Below are positions 1 through 8,104 of a stretch of 43,067 nt of DNA, piece after piece. This DNA is from an uncultured Hungatella sp. (GTDB lineage Bacteria; Bacillota; Clostridia; Lachnospirales; Lachnospiraceae): positions 1 to 43,067 of the forward strand of contig CAJUEJ010000032.1 in NCBI GenBank assembly GCA_910585435.1, written 5' to 3'. The position numbers and the translations under genes were made by a program. The notes under the pieces were generated by a model, which saw only the letters and a list, made by a program, of their open reading frames with translations, was not told where the DNA came from and did no database searches. Numbering within the stretch: position 1 is the first letter of the stretch; every line of letters starts with the position of its first letter.

Positions 1-123
1 GCCTGTTTGAAAATAATATGCTGCTCTGGCAGCAGGTGCTTTAAATAGAACAATCTCTCTGCATCTGGCAATACTGATAGTTTTCGTTTATTCTATCGGC
101 CGTTCAAAGCAGAGTAAAACAGG

Positions 124-459
124 TCATTTTTCTTCTGGCAAATTCTGATCGCCCCAGGTTTTCATGTAGTCAATAACATCCATAAAGCTCCGGCCTAAAG
201 CAGACAGGGTATATTCTACCCTCGGTGGGATTTCTTTGAAATCCTGCCGGATCAGAAAGCCGTCCGCTTCTAATTCCCGAAGCTGTTTTGTCAGGGACGA
301 TTCTGTAATTTCACCAAGCTGGCGGCGCAAGGCTCCAAATCTATGGATGTCATGAAAGGCAATATAGTAAAGAATTTCAAGCTTCCACTTGCCCCCTAAG
401 ATTTTTTGGAGCGTTGACATGGTTTTGCAGCGTTGAATAGCTGCTTCTGTTTTCCTCAT
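124..459 (-). CDS. HxlR-family winged-helix transcriptional regulator
   Basis: A 111-residue protein of the normal HxlR length. The core GGKWKLEILYYIAF (about residues 22-35), then FGALRRQLGEITESSLTKQLRELEADGF and the wing segment PPRVEYTLSALG, are the family hallmarks. HxlR proteins are dimeric repressors or activators that often sense electrophiles, redox stress or small metabolites. The start has an AGGAGG-type site 9 bases upstream. It is divergent from a radical SAM gene, and the 127-base gap holds a perfect GTAC-containing palindrome (520-536), so it probably controls itself and that neighbour. A conserved N-terminal cysteine region is present as RCKTM rather than the common CPV. The inducer is unknown. 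Confidence 0.9.
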   Translation of the reverse strand: MRKTEAAIQRCKTMSTLQKILGGKWKLEILYYIAFHDIHRFGALRRQLGEITESSLTKQLRELEADGFLIRQDFKEIPPRVEYTLSALGRSFMDVIDYMKTWGDQNLPEEK

Positions 460-519
460 TTTTCATAACCTCCTGACAACATTATATGGTCTTTACAGTT
501 AAAAAGCAAGGTACTACAA

Positions 520-560
520 AAAAGTACCGTACTTTTATTTTGTCTGTACCATGATATAAT
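520..560 (+). promoter_or_regulatory. Promoter and palindromic operator between hxlR-like gene and radical SAM gene
   Basis: AAAAGTAC-C-GTACTTTT is a perfect inverted repeat at 520-536 with one central base. It lies just upstream of a TATAAT -10 box at 555-560; the -35 region would overlap the right arm. An extra GGTAC half-site lies at 510-514 and GTACC at 546-550. HxlR-family operators typically contain paired GTAC-like half-sites in divergent promoters, so control by the adjacent regulator is inferred. Confidence 0.6.
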
Positions 561-586
561 GGCGAAAAAGACAAGGAGGTTCTACT

Positions 587-1522
587 ATGCACTACACTGG
601 AACAATATGGAGGCCACCCTATGAGGCTTCCTCGCTGTTGCTTGAAGTAACAGCTGGCTGTACCCATCACAAATGTAAATTCTGTACGCTCTATAATGAT
701 TTGCCGTTCAAATTCAGAATGTCACCTCTCGAAGATGTGGAGAGTGACCTGCAGGAGGCACAGCTTTGGAGTACAGACCCTATTGCACTACTGACGGCCC
801 GTTTGCAGGGAATATCCAGGCCTGAGCGCGTCCGGAGGGCCTTTTTGACCGGGGCGAATCCTTTTGTCTTGAAATACGAGCGGCTCATGGCAATCGCTGA
901 CTTAATCCGGCAATATATTCCCTCGATTAAAACCATTGGATGCTTTGCGAGGATTACAGATATTTCGCCAAAATCAGACGGAGAATTGGCGGCTCTGCAT
1001 CGGGCTGGATATGACGGCCTGACAATCGGGATTGAAACTGGCGATGATGAGGCCCTGGGATTTATGAATAAGGGTTATGCCGCCGCTGATATTGTGAAAC
1101 AATGCCAGCGGTTAGATCAAGCCGGCATTCATTACAGCTTCTTTTATTTGGTGAGTATTTCCGGCGCTGGCCGTGGCGAGATTGGCGCAAAGGCAACTGC
1201 CGGCATTTGTAATCAGCTCCACCCAACGCTCATTGGTGTCAATATGCTGACCATTTATCCAGACTCGGAGCTATACCAGGAAATCCGGCGCGGCAGGTGG
1301 AAAGAGGAACGTGAGATCGAAAAATACAAGGAAATCCGCACTTTGCTTGAAAACCTGGAAATCCCCACCCAATTTGCCGCTTTAGGTGCGTCAAACGCAT
1401 TTCAGTTTCAGGGAACGCTGCCAGAGGATAAAGAGGCCCTTGCTGCGTCCCTTGATAAAATCATCGAAACTGTGAAGGAAGATGATCTGCGGGAGTACCG
1501 CGTTAATTTGCGGCATTTGTAA
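587..1522 (+). CDS. Radical SAM protein
   Basis: 311 residues. The iron-sulfur motif near the N-terminus is C25-X4-C30-X2-C33 (GCTHHKCKFC), the spacing seen in the Elp3/HemN-like and B12-binding-associated radical SAM proteins, rather than the more common CX3CX2C. GIETGDDEALGFMNKGY (about 146-162) resembles the SAM-contacting GxE segment of these enzymes. No second cluster domain is obvious at the C-terminus. The protein should bind a 4Fe-4S cluster and cleave S-adenosylmethionine, but the substrate is unknown. It has a strong AAGGAGG site (573-579) and is transcribed alone, divergently from the HxlR gene that probably regulates it. Confidence 0.88.
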   Translation: MHYTGTIWRPPYEASSLLLEVTAGCTHHKCKFCTLYNDLPFKFRMSPLEDVESDLQEAQLWSTDPIALLTARLQGISRPERVRRAFLTGANPFVLKYERLMAIADLIRQYIPSIKTIGCFARITDISPKSDGELAALHRAGYDGLTIGIETGDDEALGFMNKGYAAADIVKQCQRLDQAGIHYSFFYLVSISGAGRGEIGAKATAGICNQLHPTLIGVNMLTIYPDSELYQEIRRGRWKEEREIEKYKEIRTLLENLEIPTQFAALGASNAFQFQGTLPEDKEALAASLDKIIETVKEDDLREYRVNLRHL

Positions 1523-1889
1523 TCCTGTTAATCTTCTATGGCTTATGTTCCTGTAATGGTCGGATCTGCTCATTCAGAGCTTGGCGGTGCTGCACCAGCC
1601 ATCCCTTTTAGCCTGCAACTTTCTATAGGTTTCAGCTATAAAAATGGATTATATATAAATAGTTGCCATTTTCTTCGCATGGATTTATAGTGGGATTATC
1701 TGATATGTACTCCCGGAGTCACTTTGTGCCTGATTTTGTGAGATGATTTTTTGTCTTATATGCATAAATTTATGAGGCGTACGTGGAACGTACGTTGATT
1801 AATCCCCAGTGCATAGGACGGAAAATCAGCTGCAAAGGCAGGTGCAAGAGAGATTCCGAGAAGTTATTGATAGCATAAGGAGGACAAAA
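1523..1889. other. Intergenic region, about 367 bases, no gene seen
   Basis: No credible reading frame with a ribosome binding site was found. Two symmetric elements are visible: ACTCC-C-GGAGT at 1709-1719 and CGTACGT-GGA-ACGTACG at 1778-1794. Both lie upstream of the decarboxylase-cupin gene and could be operators. The segment is AT-rich compared with the flanking genes. Confidence 0.5.
1778..1794. promoter_or_regulatory. Inverted repeat upstream of the decarboxylase-cupin gene
   Basis: CGTACGT-GGA-ACGTACG, a perfect 7-base inverted repeat with a 3-base centre, about 95 bases before the chosen start codon. It is AT-flanked and sits where an operator would be expected. No binding protein can be assigned. 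Confidence 0.4.
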
Positions 1890-2648
1890 ATGGCAGTAAA
1901 ACAAACTGCGGGCAGAGACACACTAGGTGAATTTGCCCCGAAATTTGCACAGTTAAACGATGATATATTATTTGGAGAAGTGTGGAGCAGGGAAGATAAG
2001 CTCTCTTTGAGGGATCGTTCGCTGGTAACAGTGGTTTCACTGATGGCCCAGGGACTGGTGGATTCTTCTTTTCAGTTCCACCTGATGAGTGCGAAAAACA
2101 ATGGGATTACCAGAACCGAAATAGCAGAAATACTTACCCATGCAGCCTTTTATGCCGGATGGCCCAAGGCGTGGGCGGCATTCAGGATGGCCAAAGAAGT
2201 CTGGGCAGAGGAATGTTCCGAATACGATGCAAAGTCTGCACATGCAGCTTCCATGCTGTTTCCCATAGGACAGCCCAATGATGCATATGCACAGTATTTT
2301 ATCGGCCAGAGCTATCTGGCGCCGGTTTCTACGGAACAGGTGGGAATCTTTAATGTGACCTTTGAACCTGGCTGCCGTAACAACTGGCATATCCATCACG
2401 CAAAAAGCGGGGGAGGGCAGATTCTCATCTGTGTCAGCGGCCGTGGGTATTATCAGGAGTGGGGGAAAAAGGCACAGGAGTTAATCCCCGGTGATGTAGT
2501 AAATATTCCGGCAGGTGTAAAACACTGGCATGGAGCAACGCCTGACAGCTGGTTCTCTCATCTGGCAGTTGAGGTTCCTGCCCAAGAAGGCTCCAGCCAA
2601 TGGCTGGAGCCGGTGGACGACGATGCTTATATGAGTGTATTATGTTGA
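1890..2648 (+). CDS. Carboxymuconolactone decarboxylase-like / cupin fusion protein
   Basis: 252 residues from the ATG at 1890, which follows an AAGGAGG site by 6 bases; a longer frame from 1809 lacks such a site. Residues about 20-125 form an AhpD/CMD-like helical domain (DRSLVTVVSLMAQG, then EIAEILTHAAFYAGWPKAW), but no CxxC redox pair is visible, which argues against peroxidase activity. Residues about 150-245 form a cupin barrel with metal ligands H167, H169 and H170 (WHIHH), then PGDVVNIPAGVKHWHG. Such fusions are common in gut Clostridia and are thought to act on small organic molecules, but the reaction is not established. It is monocistronic and ends in the shared hairpin at 2672. Confidence 0.85.
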   Translation: MAVKQTAGRDTLGEFAPKFAQLNDDILFGEVWSREDKLSLRDRSLVTVVSLMAQGLVDSSFQFHLMSAKNNGITRTEIAEILTHAAFYAGWPKAWAAFRMAKEVWAEECSEYDAKSAHAASMLFPIGQPNDAYAQYFIGQSYLAPVSTEQVGIFNVTFEPGCRNNWHIHHAKSGGGQILICVSGRGYYQEWGKKAQELIPGDVVNIPAGVKHWHGATPDSWFSHLAVEVPAQEGSSQWLEPVDDDAYMSVLC

Positions 2649-2671
2649 AAATGAAAGATGGAAAACCACAA

Positions 2672-2702
2672 AAGAGGCTGCCTGCAAACAGCCTCTTATT
2701 TT
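2672..2702. terminator. Bidirectional intrinsic terminator
   Basis: AAGAGGCTG (2672-2680) pairs perfectly with CAGCCTCTT (2689-2697) and is followed by ATTTTAT on the plus strand and by CTTTTGTGGTTTTC on the minus strand. It separates the convergent cupin gene and the aromatic operon. Confidence 0.85.
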
Positions 2703-4356
2703 ATGGCCACAGCACAAAATAAAGAATCGCCCCAATCATAAAAATAATGGTTGCAACAAGGAGGGATTTTTCAATATCCACCCGTCTCCCTGCCTTATGC
2801 CTGGCGGGATCCATAAGGCTTCCCCACGGACTTACATTCTGCAGCTTCAGCATAAAAGAAGAGTCCATGGCCTTTCCGATGGAGCGTAAAAACTCTTTCC
2901 AGTTATCCTCCAAAACCCTGAGGCCGAAGGGAAACTCCCGTTCTCCATTCTGATTTGCCACCGGCACAAAGAACCCTGCCTGCCCGGAATACCTGGCCTG
3001 TGACTGGTAAGAAGGATCCGCCTGTTTCTCCTTAAACTGCCGGTAGGCATAGTCCAGGCCGCTTTCGATTGCCTTTTGAGGATTCTTCGTCTTCTCAAAT
3101 ATATGGGTTGTATAGTAGTATACTTTGGAAGCAGCTTTTTGACGGATATATTGATCGATAATCTTTGTGATGGCATTCTGTACGGGAAGGTTGATGGAGC
3201 TTTTTTCCCCTGTCTCTGCGGCATAAATCTGTCCCTTCATAGAAGTAACCGCCGCAAGAAGTCCTAAAACCTCATCATTCTGTGCGGTAATGCCGGAATT
3301 CCTGAACAGATCGCCGGTTCCGTTTATGTGAGAGACAAACCGATTGGCCCGGGCCAGCTCTCTTCCCGTATAAGAATGCTTGGCTCCCCATGTGGAGATA
3401 CCCTGGCTGTTTCCCTGCCTGGCTTTGCTGATAACGGCTTTTCTCTGGCTGATCTGCCCCTCCCACAGATTTTTCTGAGCCGCAAATCCCTTGCTTTGCT
3501 GAATCTTGCCTCCTCCCGACGCCCGGTAAATCATGCCTTCCTTAGAAGACGATCTGGCGGCGGCAGCCTGAGAGGAAGCATTCTGGAAAGACGTATTCTT
3601 AGAGGAGGTGCTCTGAAAGGAAGCCCCCTGGCTTCTGCCTGAACCGATTCGGCTGCCTTCCCTGCCGGTACCTGAAAAAGAACCGGAGGGAGGAGGCATA
3701 GTAAAACGGGAGCGGTTAAAAAGCTCCCTGGCTTCCTTGTGAGAAATAGACTGCCCTGCAGTCTGCTTATACACACTGGCCAATATGCCTGAAAGGGTAT
3801 CGCCCTGTCCTGTTTCCTCCAAAAGAACTGTCAATTCCTTTAAATCCGAATCAATCAGCAGATTCAGATTCTCCGATAACGCCAGATCCAGCCGGGCCAT
3901 CTGCGCTGCCTGCGCTTCTCCCATGGTATATTTTAACACTGCCTCAAGAAGGATAAGGTATCTGTCTGATAAATCCTGAAGCTGGGCAGCAAACGAAAAG
4001 CCTGGCACAGGTTTCCAGGAGAGAAATGCATTCCAGGCTTCTGCCTCCATCTCCAGACGCCAGGACGAATCCGGATTTTCCGGGTCGATTTGCCTTGAGC
4101 CGTGCCATTTTCTGGTCTCGGAGATATCCGCGGTGTCCCGCCCGCTGTGTTCCAGCTCTCTGGAAGAAGAGGCATGCTGCCGCTCCAGATTTTCCTTTAT
4201 TTTGGCAATCTGCTTGGAGGCCTCTTCCATATAGATCTGTCCCGCCTCAAGCTGGACCTTGGCTTTCAGTATTTCGGCCTCTTTTCGAGCATCCGGAACC
4301 ATCTCTGTTCTGGCGGCAGCTCCGTTAATCCGTGTGTCTGGTTTTACCTTTTCCAT
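2701..4356 (-). CDS. Large tail-anchored protein of unknown function
   Basis: 551 residues from the ATG at 4356, preceded by a GGGGGA site; an upstream extension to 4530 would overlap the aroA coding region and is rejected. There is no N-terminal signal peptide. About 30-60 is a charged, probably coiled-coil stretch. About 235-330 is rich in Ser, Gln, Ala and Gly and looks disordered. A helical region follows, with YYYTTHIFEKTKNPQKAIESGLDYAYRQF at its core. One hydrophobic segment ends the chain (SLLVATIIFMIGAILYFVLWP split around 530-551), so the bulk should face the cytoplasm. It is the last gene of the aro cluster, but no enzymatic motif links it to that pathway. I do not recognise the family. 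Confidence 0.75.
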   Translation of the reverse strand: MEKVKPDTRINGAAARTEMVPDARKEAEILKAKVQLEAGQIYMEEASKQIAKIKENLERQHASSSRELEHSGRDTADISETRKWHGSRQIDPENPDSSWRLEMEAEAWNAFLSWKPVPGFSFAAQLQDLSDRYLILLEAVLKYTMGEAQAAQMARLDLALSENLNLLIDSDLKELTVLLEETGQGDTLSGILASVYKQTAGQSISHKEARELFNRSRFTMPPPSGSFSGTGREGSRIGSGRSQGASFQSTSSKNTSFQNASSQAAAARSSSKEGMIYRASGGGKIQQSKGFAAQKNLWEGQISQRKAVISKARQGNSQGISTWGAKHSYTGRELARANRFVSHINGTGDLFRNSGITAQNDEVLGLLAAVTSMKGQIYAAETGEKSSINLPVQNAITKIIDQYIRQKAASKVYYYTTHIFEKTKNPQKAIESGLDYAYRQFKEKQADPSYQSQARYSGQAGFFVPVANQNGEREFPFGLRVLEDNWKEFLRSIGKAMDSSFMLKLQNVSPWGSLMDPARHKAGRRVDIEKSLLVATIIFMIGAILYFVLWP

Positions 4357-4436
4357 ACGATTCCCCCGGTCATGGCTGAAAATTAAAATAATTCTATAAA
4401 GAATATCGGCTGGAATCGTAATTTTATAAACAAAGC

Positions 4437-5720
4437 TTATTTTACCAGCCGCTCCAAATCCCTGTAAAAGGCAGGATAGGAAATATTGACACATTCTGCC
4501 CCTAAAACCTGGGTTTCTCCATCGGCACACAGCCCTGCAACCGCAAATGTCATGGCGATCCGGTGATCCAGATGGCTGTCAATAACAGCTCCATGAAGCT
4601 TTTTTTTGCCCCGGATAATCATGCCGTCCTCTGTCCCGGTCACGTCCGCCCCCATAGCCTGCAAGCTGGTTACCATAACCTCCAGCCGGTTGGATTCCTT
4701 CACCTTCAGTTCCGTCGCATCCTTAATTACTGTCTCCCCTTCTGCAAAACAGGCCATGGCGGCAATCACAGGAAGCTCATCGATCAAAGCGGGAATCACA
4801 GCCCCCTCAATAACCGTACCGTGAAGGGCACAGCTTCTCACCAGAATGTCCGCCGCAGGCTCGCCGTCCCCGTCATATGTATGGACAACCGTAAGATCTG
4901 CCCCCATAGCCTTACAGACTTCAAGAATCCCGCTTCTGGTAGGATTGATCCCCACATTCCGAATCAGAATCTCCGAATCCGGCACCATCAGCCCGGCGCA
5001 GATAAAAAATGCTGCAGAAGAAATATCCCCGGGCACCCGGACCACATTCCCATAAAGCTCCTGCGCCGGCTGCACCACGGCAGTGGTATCCACTGTCTTT
5101 ACATCCGCCCCGAAATACTTCAGCAGGATCTCGCTGTGATTCCTGGAAACATAAGGCTCCGTCACCTGGGTCTCTTTGTCTGCGTAAAGCCCTGCCAGCA
5201 GAATGGCTGATTTTACCTGGGCCGACGCCACCCTGGAAGTATAATGAATCCCGTGAAGCTCTTTTCCCACGATCCGAAGGGGTGCGCATCCGTTTCCCCC
5301 AATACTGGTAATATCCGCCCCCATAAGAGAAAGAGGCTCCATGATCCGCTTCATAGGCCTTTTTTGTATGGAAGCGTCCCCTGTCAAGGTAACGTCAAAA
5401 TCCTGGGCAGCCAGAATCCCGGAAATCAGCCGTGTCGTAGTCCCGCTGTTCCCGCAGTCCAGAACACCCTCCGGCCTTCTAAGCCCATGCATTCCCTTCC
5501 CGTGAACCAGGACCTTATCCCCCTCATTCTCGATGTGGATCCCCATTTTCCGAAAACAGGAGATGGTAGACAGGCAGTCCGCCCCCTGCAGATAATTATA
5601 GATTTCCGTGGTTCCCTTGGCAATGGATCCGAACATAACGCTCCGGTGAGAAATGGATTTATCCCCAGGCACCAAAACCTCCCCCCGAAGCCCGTTTACC
5701 TTTGAAAATTTCATCCCCAA
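4437..5720 (-). CDS. aroA: 3-phosphoshikimate 1-carboxyvinyltransferase (EPSP synthase)
   Basis: 427 residues, a normal length. The enzyme joins shikimate 3-phosphate and phosphoenolpyruvate, the sixth step of the shikimate pathway. Visible motifs are VPGDKSISHRSVMFGS near residues 18-33, LDCGNSGTTTRLISG around 87-101, the RVPGDISSAAFFICAG segment, KESNRLEVM and DHRIAMTFAVAGLCADG near the end. Two starts are possible: TTG at 5720, six bases from a GAGGAGG site, or ATG at 5714, twelve bases away. The first is kept but the difference is only two residues. It is the third gene of the aroF-tyrA-aroA operon, 19 bases after tyrA. Confidence 0.96.
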   Translation of the reverse strand: MGMKFSKVNGLRGEVLVPGDKSISHRSVMFGSIAKGTTEIYNYLQGADCLSTISCFRKMGIHIENEGDKVLVHGKGMHGLRRPEGVLDCGNSGTTTRLISGILAAQDFDVTLTGDASIQKRPMKRIMEPLSLMGADITSIGGNGCAPLRIVGKELHGIHYTSRVASAQVKSAILLAGLYADKETQVTEPYVSRNHSEILLKYFGADVKTVDTTAVVQPAQELYGNVVRVPGDISSAAFFICAGLMVPDSEILIRNVGINPTRSGILEVCKAMGADLTVVHTYDGDGEPAADILVRSCALHGTVIEGAVIPALIDELPVIAAMACFAEGETVIKDATELKVKESNRLEVMVTSLQAMGADVTGTEDGMIIRGKKKLHGAVIDSHLDHRIAMTFAVAGLCADGETQVLGAECVNISYPAFYRDLERLVK

Positions 5721-5739
5721 TATATTCCTCCTCTTTCTG

Positions 5740-6834
5740 TCACTCCATCAGCTCATAATGATACTTTTCCAGATACCTCCATGCCGCCTCCATGGCATCC
5801 TTCTCATAAAATGAAATCCTAAGAGCCCCTTCCCCATGCTCCCTGTTATGGTTGATCCCGATATTCTTAATACTGATGCCCTTGGCTGCCAGAATCACAG
5901 ACAAGGTGGAGATAGACCCTACCTCATCTGCGATATCCACTGTAAACGAATACTCCGGAACAATGGCCCCCTTTGATTTGTCAGAGATGGAGTTGCGATA
6001 CGCTCTGGAAGTCTCAAACAGATCATACAAGGCCTGATTATCCGCCTGTTCCAACTGCCCCAGGGTTTTTTTAAGACAGTCAATGTACGCCCTGAGAATA
6101 TCCGCCAGATTCTGTCGGTTGGTCATACAGATCTGCTCCCACATCTCAGGAGAAGACGAGGCGATCCTGGTAATATCCTTAAATCCTCCGGCTGCCAGCT
6201 GCTTCATCATCCCCTCTTCAGAGTCAGAATCCCTTACCAGGTTAACCAGGGTGGAAGCGATCACATGGGGCAGATGGCTGATAGCCGCCGTAATCTGATC
6301 ATGGCGGCGGTAGTCCAGGACAATGGGAATGGCTCCGATCATCTCTGCCACCTTTACCATCTGCCCGACGGCCTCATCCCCAGACAGGGCAGATGGCGTA
6401 ATGATATAGTAGGCATTTTCCAGCAGATGATCCGTGGAATTTTCATATCCTGTTTTTTCCGATCCGGCCATAGGATGTCCCCCGATAAACGCGGATTCCA
6501 TCCCCAGACGTTTTACATGTTCATGAATATCCGTCTTGGTGCTTCCCACGTCAGTGACAATGGCCCCATCCTTCAGATAGGGCAGGACTGCAGAAAGATA
6601 CTGTGCATTGTACTCCACAGGCGTACACAGGAAAATGAGATCGCATTCCTTAAGCTCCTCACCGATTCCGTCTAAAATCACATCCACGATCCCGTCTTTT
6701 TGGGCCTGTTCCAGCTTGGAGCGGGTCCTCATGTAGGCCATGATCCGTATATCCGGCCGGGCACGCTTGAGCCCTCTGGCGACAGAGCCGCCTATAAGGC
6801 CAAGACCAATAAAGGCAACGGCAGAAACTGTCAT
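5740..6834 (-). CDS. tyrA: Prephenate dehydrogenase with C-terminal ACT domain
   Basis: 364 residues. The N-terminal NAD-binding loop is FIGLGLIGGSVARGL (9-23). The catalytic part includes GGHPMAGSEKTGYENS (about 118-133) and HLPHVIASTLVNLV. It oxidises prephenate to 4-hydroxyphenylpyruvate for tyrosine synthesis. The last 75 or so residues (FTVDIADEVGSISTLSVILAAKGISIKNIGINHNREHG in two parts) form an ACT domain, which in this family usually gives feedback inhibition by tyrosine. The gene starts only 2 bases after aroF stops, with GGGAGG inside the aroF end, so translation is probably coupled. Confidence 0.96.
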   Translation of the reverse strand: MTVSAVAFIGLGLIGGSVARGLKRARPDIRIMAYMRTRSKLEQAQKDGIVDVILDGIGEELKECDLIFLCTPVEYNAQYLSAVLPYLKDGAIVTDVGSTKTDIHEHVKRLGMESAFIGGHPMAGSEKTGYENSTDHLLENAYYIITPSALSGDEAVGQMVKVAEMIGAIPIVLDYRRHDQITAAISHLPHVIASTLVNLVRDSDSEEGMMKQLAAGGFKDITRIASSSPEMWEQICMTNRQNLADILRAYIDCLKKTLGQLEQADNQALYDLFETSRAYRNSISDKSKGAIVPEYSFTVDIADEVGSISTLSVILAAKGISIKNIGINHNREHGEGALRISFYEKDAMEAAWRYLEKYHYELME

Positions 6835-6836
6835 AC

Positions 6837-7847
6837 TTATTTCCTCCCGGCTAATTCCACATATGGCTTCAAATCTTCCATCAGCCTGTCAAACTGTTCA
6901 AAGGTCAGAGACTGAGGCCCGTCGGACATGGCGCAGGCAGGGCAGGGATGCACCTCGATCATCAGCCCGTCGGCGCCTGCGGCCACGGCTGCCTTTGAGA
7001 GAGGCTCCACATAGGCCCGGACACCGGTGGCGTGGCTTGGATCCACGATTATGGGCAGATGGCTTTTAGACCGGATCACAGGAATGGCGCTGATATCCAG
7101 CGTGTTTCTGGTGGCTGTTTCATAGGTGCGTATTCCCCGCTCGCACAGCACAATATGGGGATTTCCCTCGGAAATAATATATTCTGCCGCATTGAGCCAC
7201 TCGTCAATGGTAGCCGCCAGCCCTCTCTTCAATAAAACAGGAATGCCGGATTTTCCTACCTCCTTCAGAAGCTCAAAATTCTGCATATTCCGCGCGCCGA
7301 TCTGCAGCATGTCCACATATTTTACAGCCGTCTCCATGGCCCGCAGGCTGGTAACCTCGCAGATAATGTTAAGCCCGGTTGCCTCTCTGGCCTCCTTCAT
7401 ATATTTAAGGCCTTCCTCCTCAAGTCCCTGGAAGGAATAGGGCGAAGTCCTGGGCTTGTAGGCCCCGCCCCGGAGAAAGGCAGCCCCGGCTTTTTTCACC
7501 GCATACGCAGACTGGAGAAGCTGGTCATGGTTTTCGATGGCACAGGGGCCGGCCATGACCGTGAAGGTGTCCGGGCCGATAGAAGTATTGCCCACAGGGA
7601 TCACTGAGCTTTCCGGATGGAACTTTTTGTTCACCAGCTTATAGGATTCCGTCACATTGACAATTTTATCGACCCCGTCAGAAATCTCGATGTTGGATCC
7701 CTGAAGCTTGGTCTTATCGCCCACCACGCCGACGATGGTAACCTCGTCGCCTTTGGACAGGTGCACCTGAAGTCCTTTGGATTTAATCAGCATGGCAACT
7801 TTTTCAACAGCTTCCGAAGAAGCATTGGGTTTCATAATAATAATCAT
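6837..7847 (-). CDS. aroF: 3-deoxy-7-phosphoheptulonate synthase (DAHP synthase, type I-beta)
   Basis: 336 residues. An N-terminal ferredoxin-like regulatory domain (about 1-70, KSKGLQVHLSKGDEVTIVGVVGD) precedes the barrel, an arrangement known from Thermotoga DAHP synthase. Barrel motifs include VMAGPCAIENHDQ, LRGGAYKPRTSPYSFQG, KRGLAATIDEWLNAAEYI, CERGIRTYE, and PIIVDPSHATG with C-terminal MIEVHPCPACAMSDGPQSL. It condenses erythrose 4-phosphate and phosphoenolpyruvate, the committed step of aromatic synthesis. The ATG at 7847 follows GAGGAAG by a good spacing; a second ATG at 7835 is possible. It is the first gene of the operon read from the promoter at 7885-7913. The symbol follows common usage; aroA(G)/aroG names are also used. 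Confidence 0.95.
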   Translation of the reverse strand: MIIIMKPNASSEAVEKVAMLIKSKGLQVHLSKGDEVTIVGVVGDKTKLQGSNIEISDGVDKIVNVTESYKLVNKKFHPESSVIPVGNTSIGPDTFTVMAGPCAIENHDQLLQSAYAVKKAGAAFLRGGAYKPRTSPYSFQGLEEEGLKYMKEAREATGLNIICEVTSLRAMETAVKYVDMLQIGARNMQNFELLKEVGKSGIPVLLKRGLAATIDEWLNAAEYIISEGNPHIVLCERGIRTYETATRNTLDISAIPVIRSKSHLPIIVDPSHATGVRAYVEPLSKAAVAAGADGLMIEVHPCPACAMSDGPQSLTFEQFDRLMEDLKPYVELAGRK

Positions 7848-7884
7848 GGTATCTTCCTCGCATATTTAAATTTATATCCACATC

Positions 7885-7913
7885 ATTGTAAAGCAAGGAG
7901 GGGAGATTGTCAA
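7885..7913 (-). promoter_or_regulatory. Sigma-A promoter of the aromatic operon
   Basis: On the minus strand TTGACA (7913-7908) and TACAAT (7890-7885) are separated by exactly 17 bases. Transcription should begin near 7879, giving a short leader of about 30 bases before the DAHP synthase start, too short for a T-box or trp-type attenuator. Confidence 0.85.
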
Positions 7914-7921
7914 TGCTTTGG

Positions 7922-7948
7922 TGCTTTAAAGTTTGACACTTTAAAGCA
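7922..7948. promoter_or_regulatory. Inverted repeat upstream of the aromatic operon promoter
   Basis: TGCTTTAAAGT (7922-7932) and ACTTTAAAGCA (7938-7948) are perfect inverted repeats with a 5-base centre. Each arm also contains the self-palindrome CTTTAAAG. It ends 9 bases before the -35 box, a position suited to an activator, or to a repressor that extends to the partial GCTTTG at 7915-7920. No A- or T-rich tail makes it a good terminator. Confidence 0.55.
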
Positions 7949-8051
7949 AAAATCCAAAAGGCGTAAAACCAGATGTCCTGCCCCCCGGCAAAGGCAAAAG
8001 CCGAAATTGCAAAACCAAAACGAAAAATAATATGTAAATCTCACAAATTGC

Positions 8052-8080
8052 TTGTAAAATTCAGAATTTTTTAGTAGAAT
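8052..8080 (+). promoter_or_regulatory. Promoter of the EF-G-like gene
   Basis: TTGTAA (8052-8057) and TAGAAT (8075-8080) are separated by 17 bases. Transcription would begin near 8087, leaving a leader of about 130 bases before the gene. Confidence 0.65.
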
Positions 8081-8104
8081 ATCCTCATAGGCAAATTTAA
8101 GTAC

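Noticed and set aside
1..123. A gene fragment at the left edge
   Set aside because: No frame with family motifs was seen in the first 123 bases.
4357..4530. Upstream extension of the tail-anchored protein into aroA
   Set aside because: It would overlap the aroA coding end by about 90 bases; the ATG at 4356 has a suitable site.
4563..5210. A 215-codon open frame antisense to aroA
   Set aside because: Shadow of aroA; no start signal and low-complexity content.
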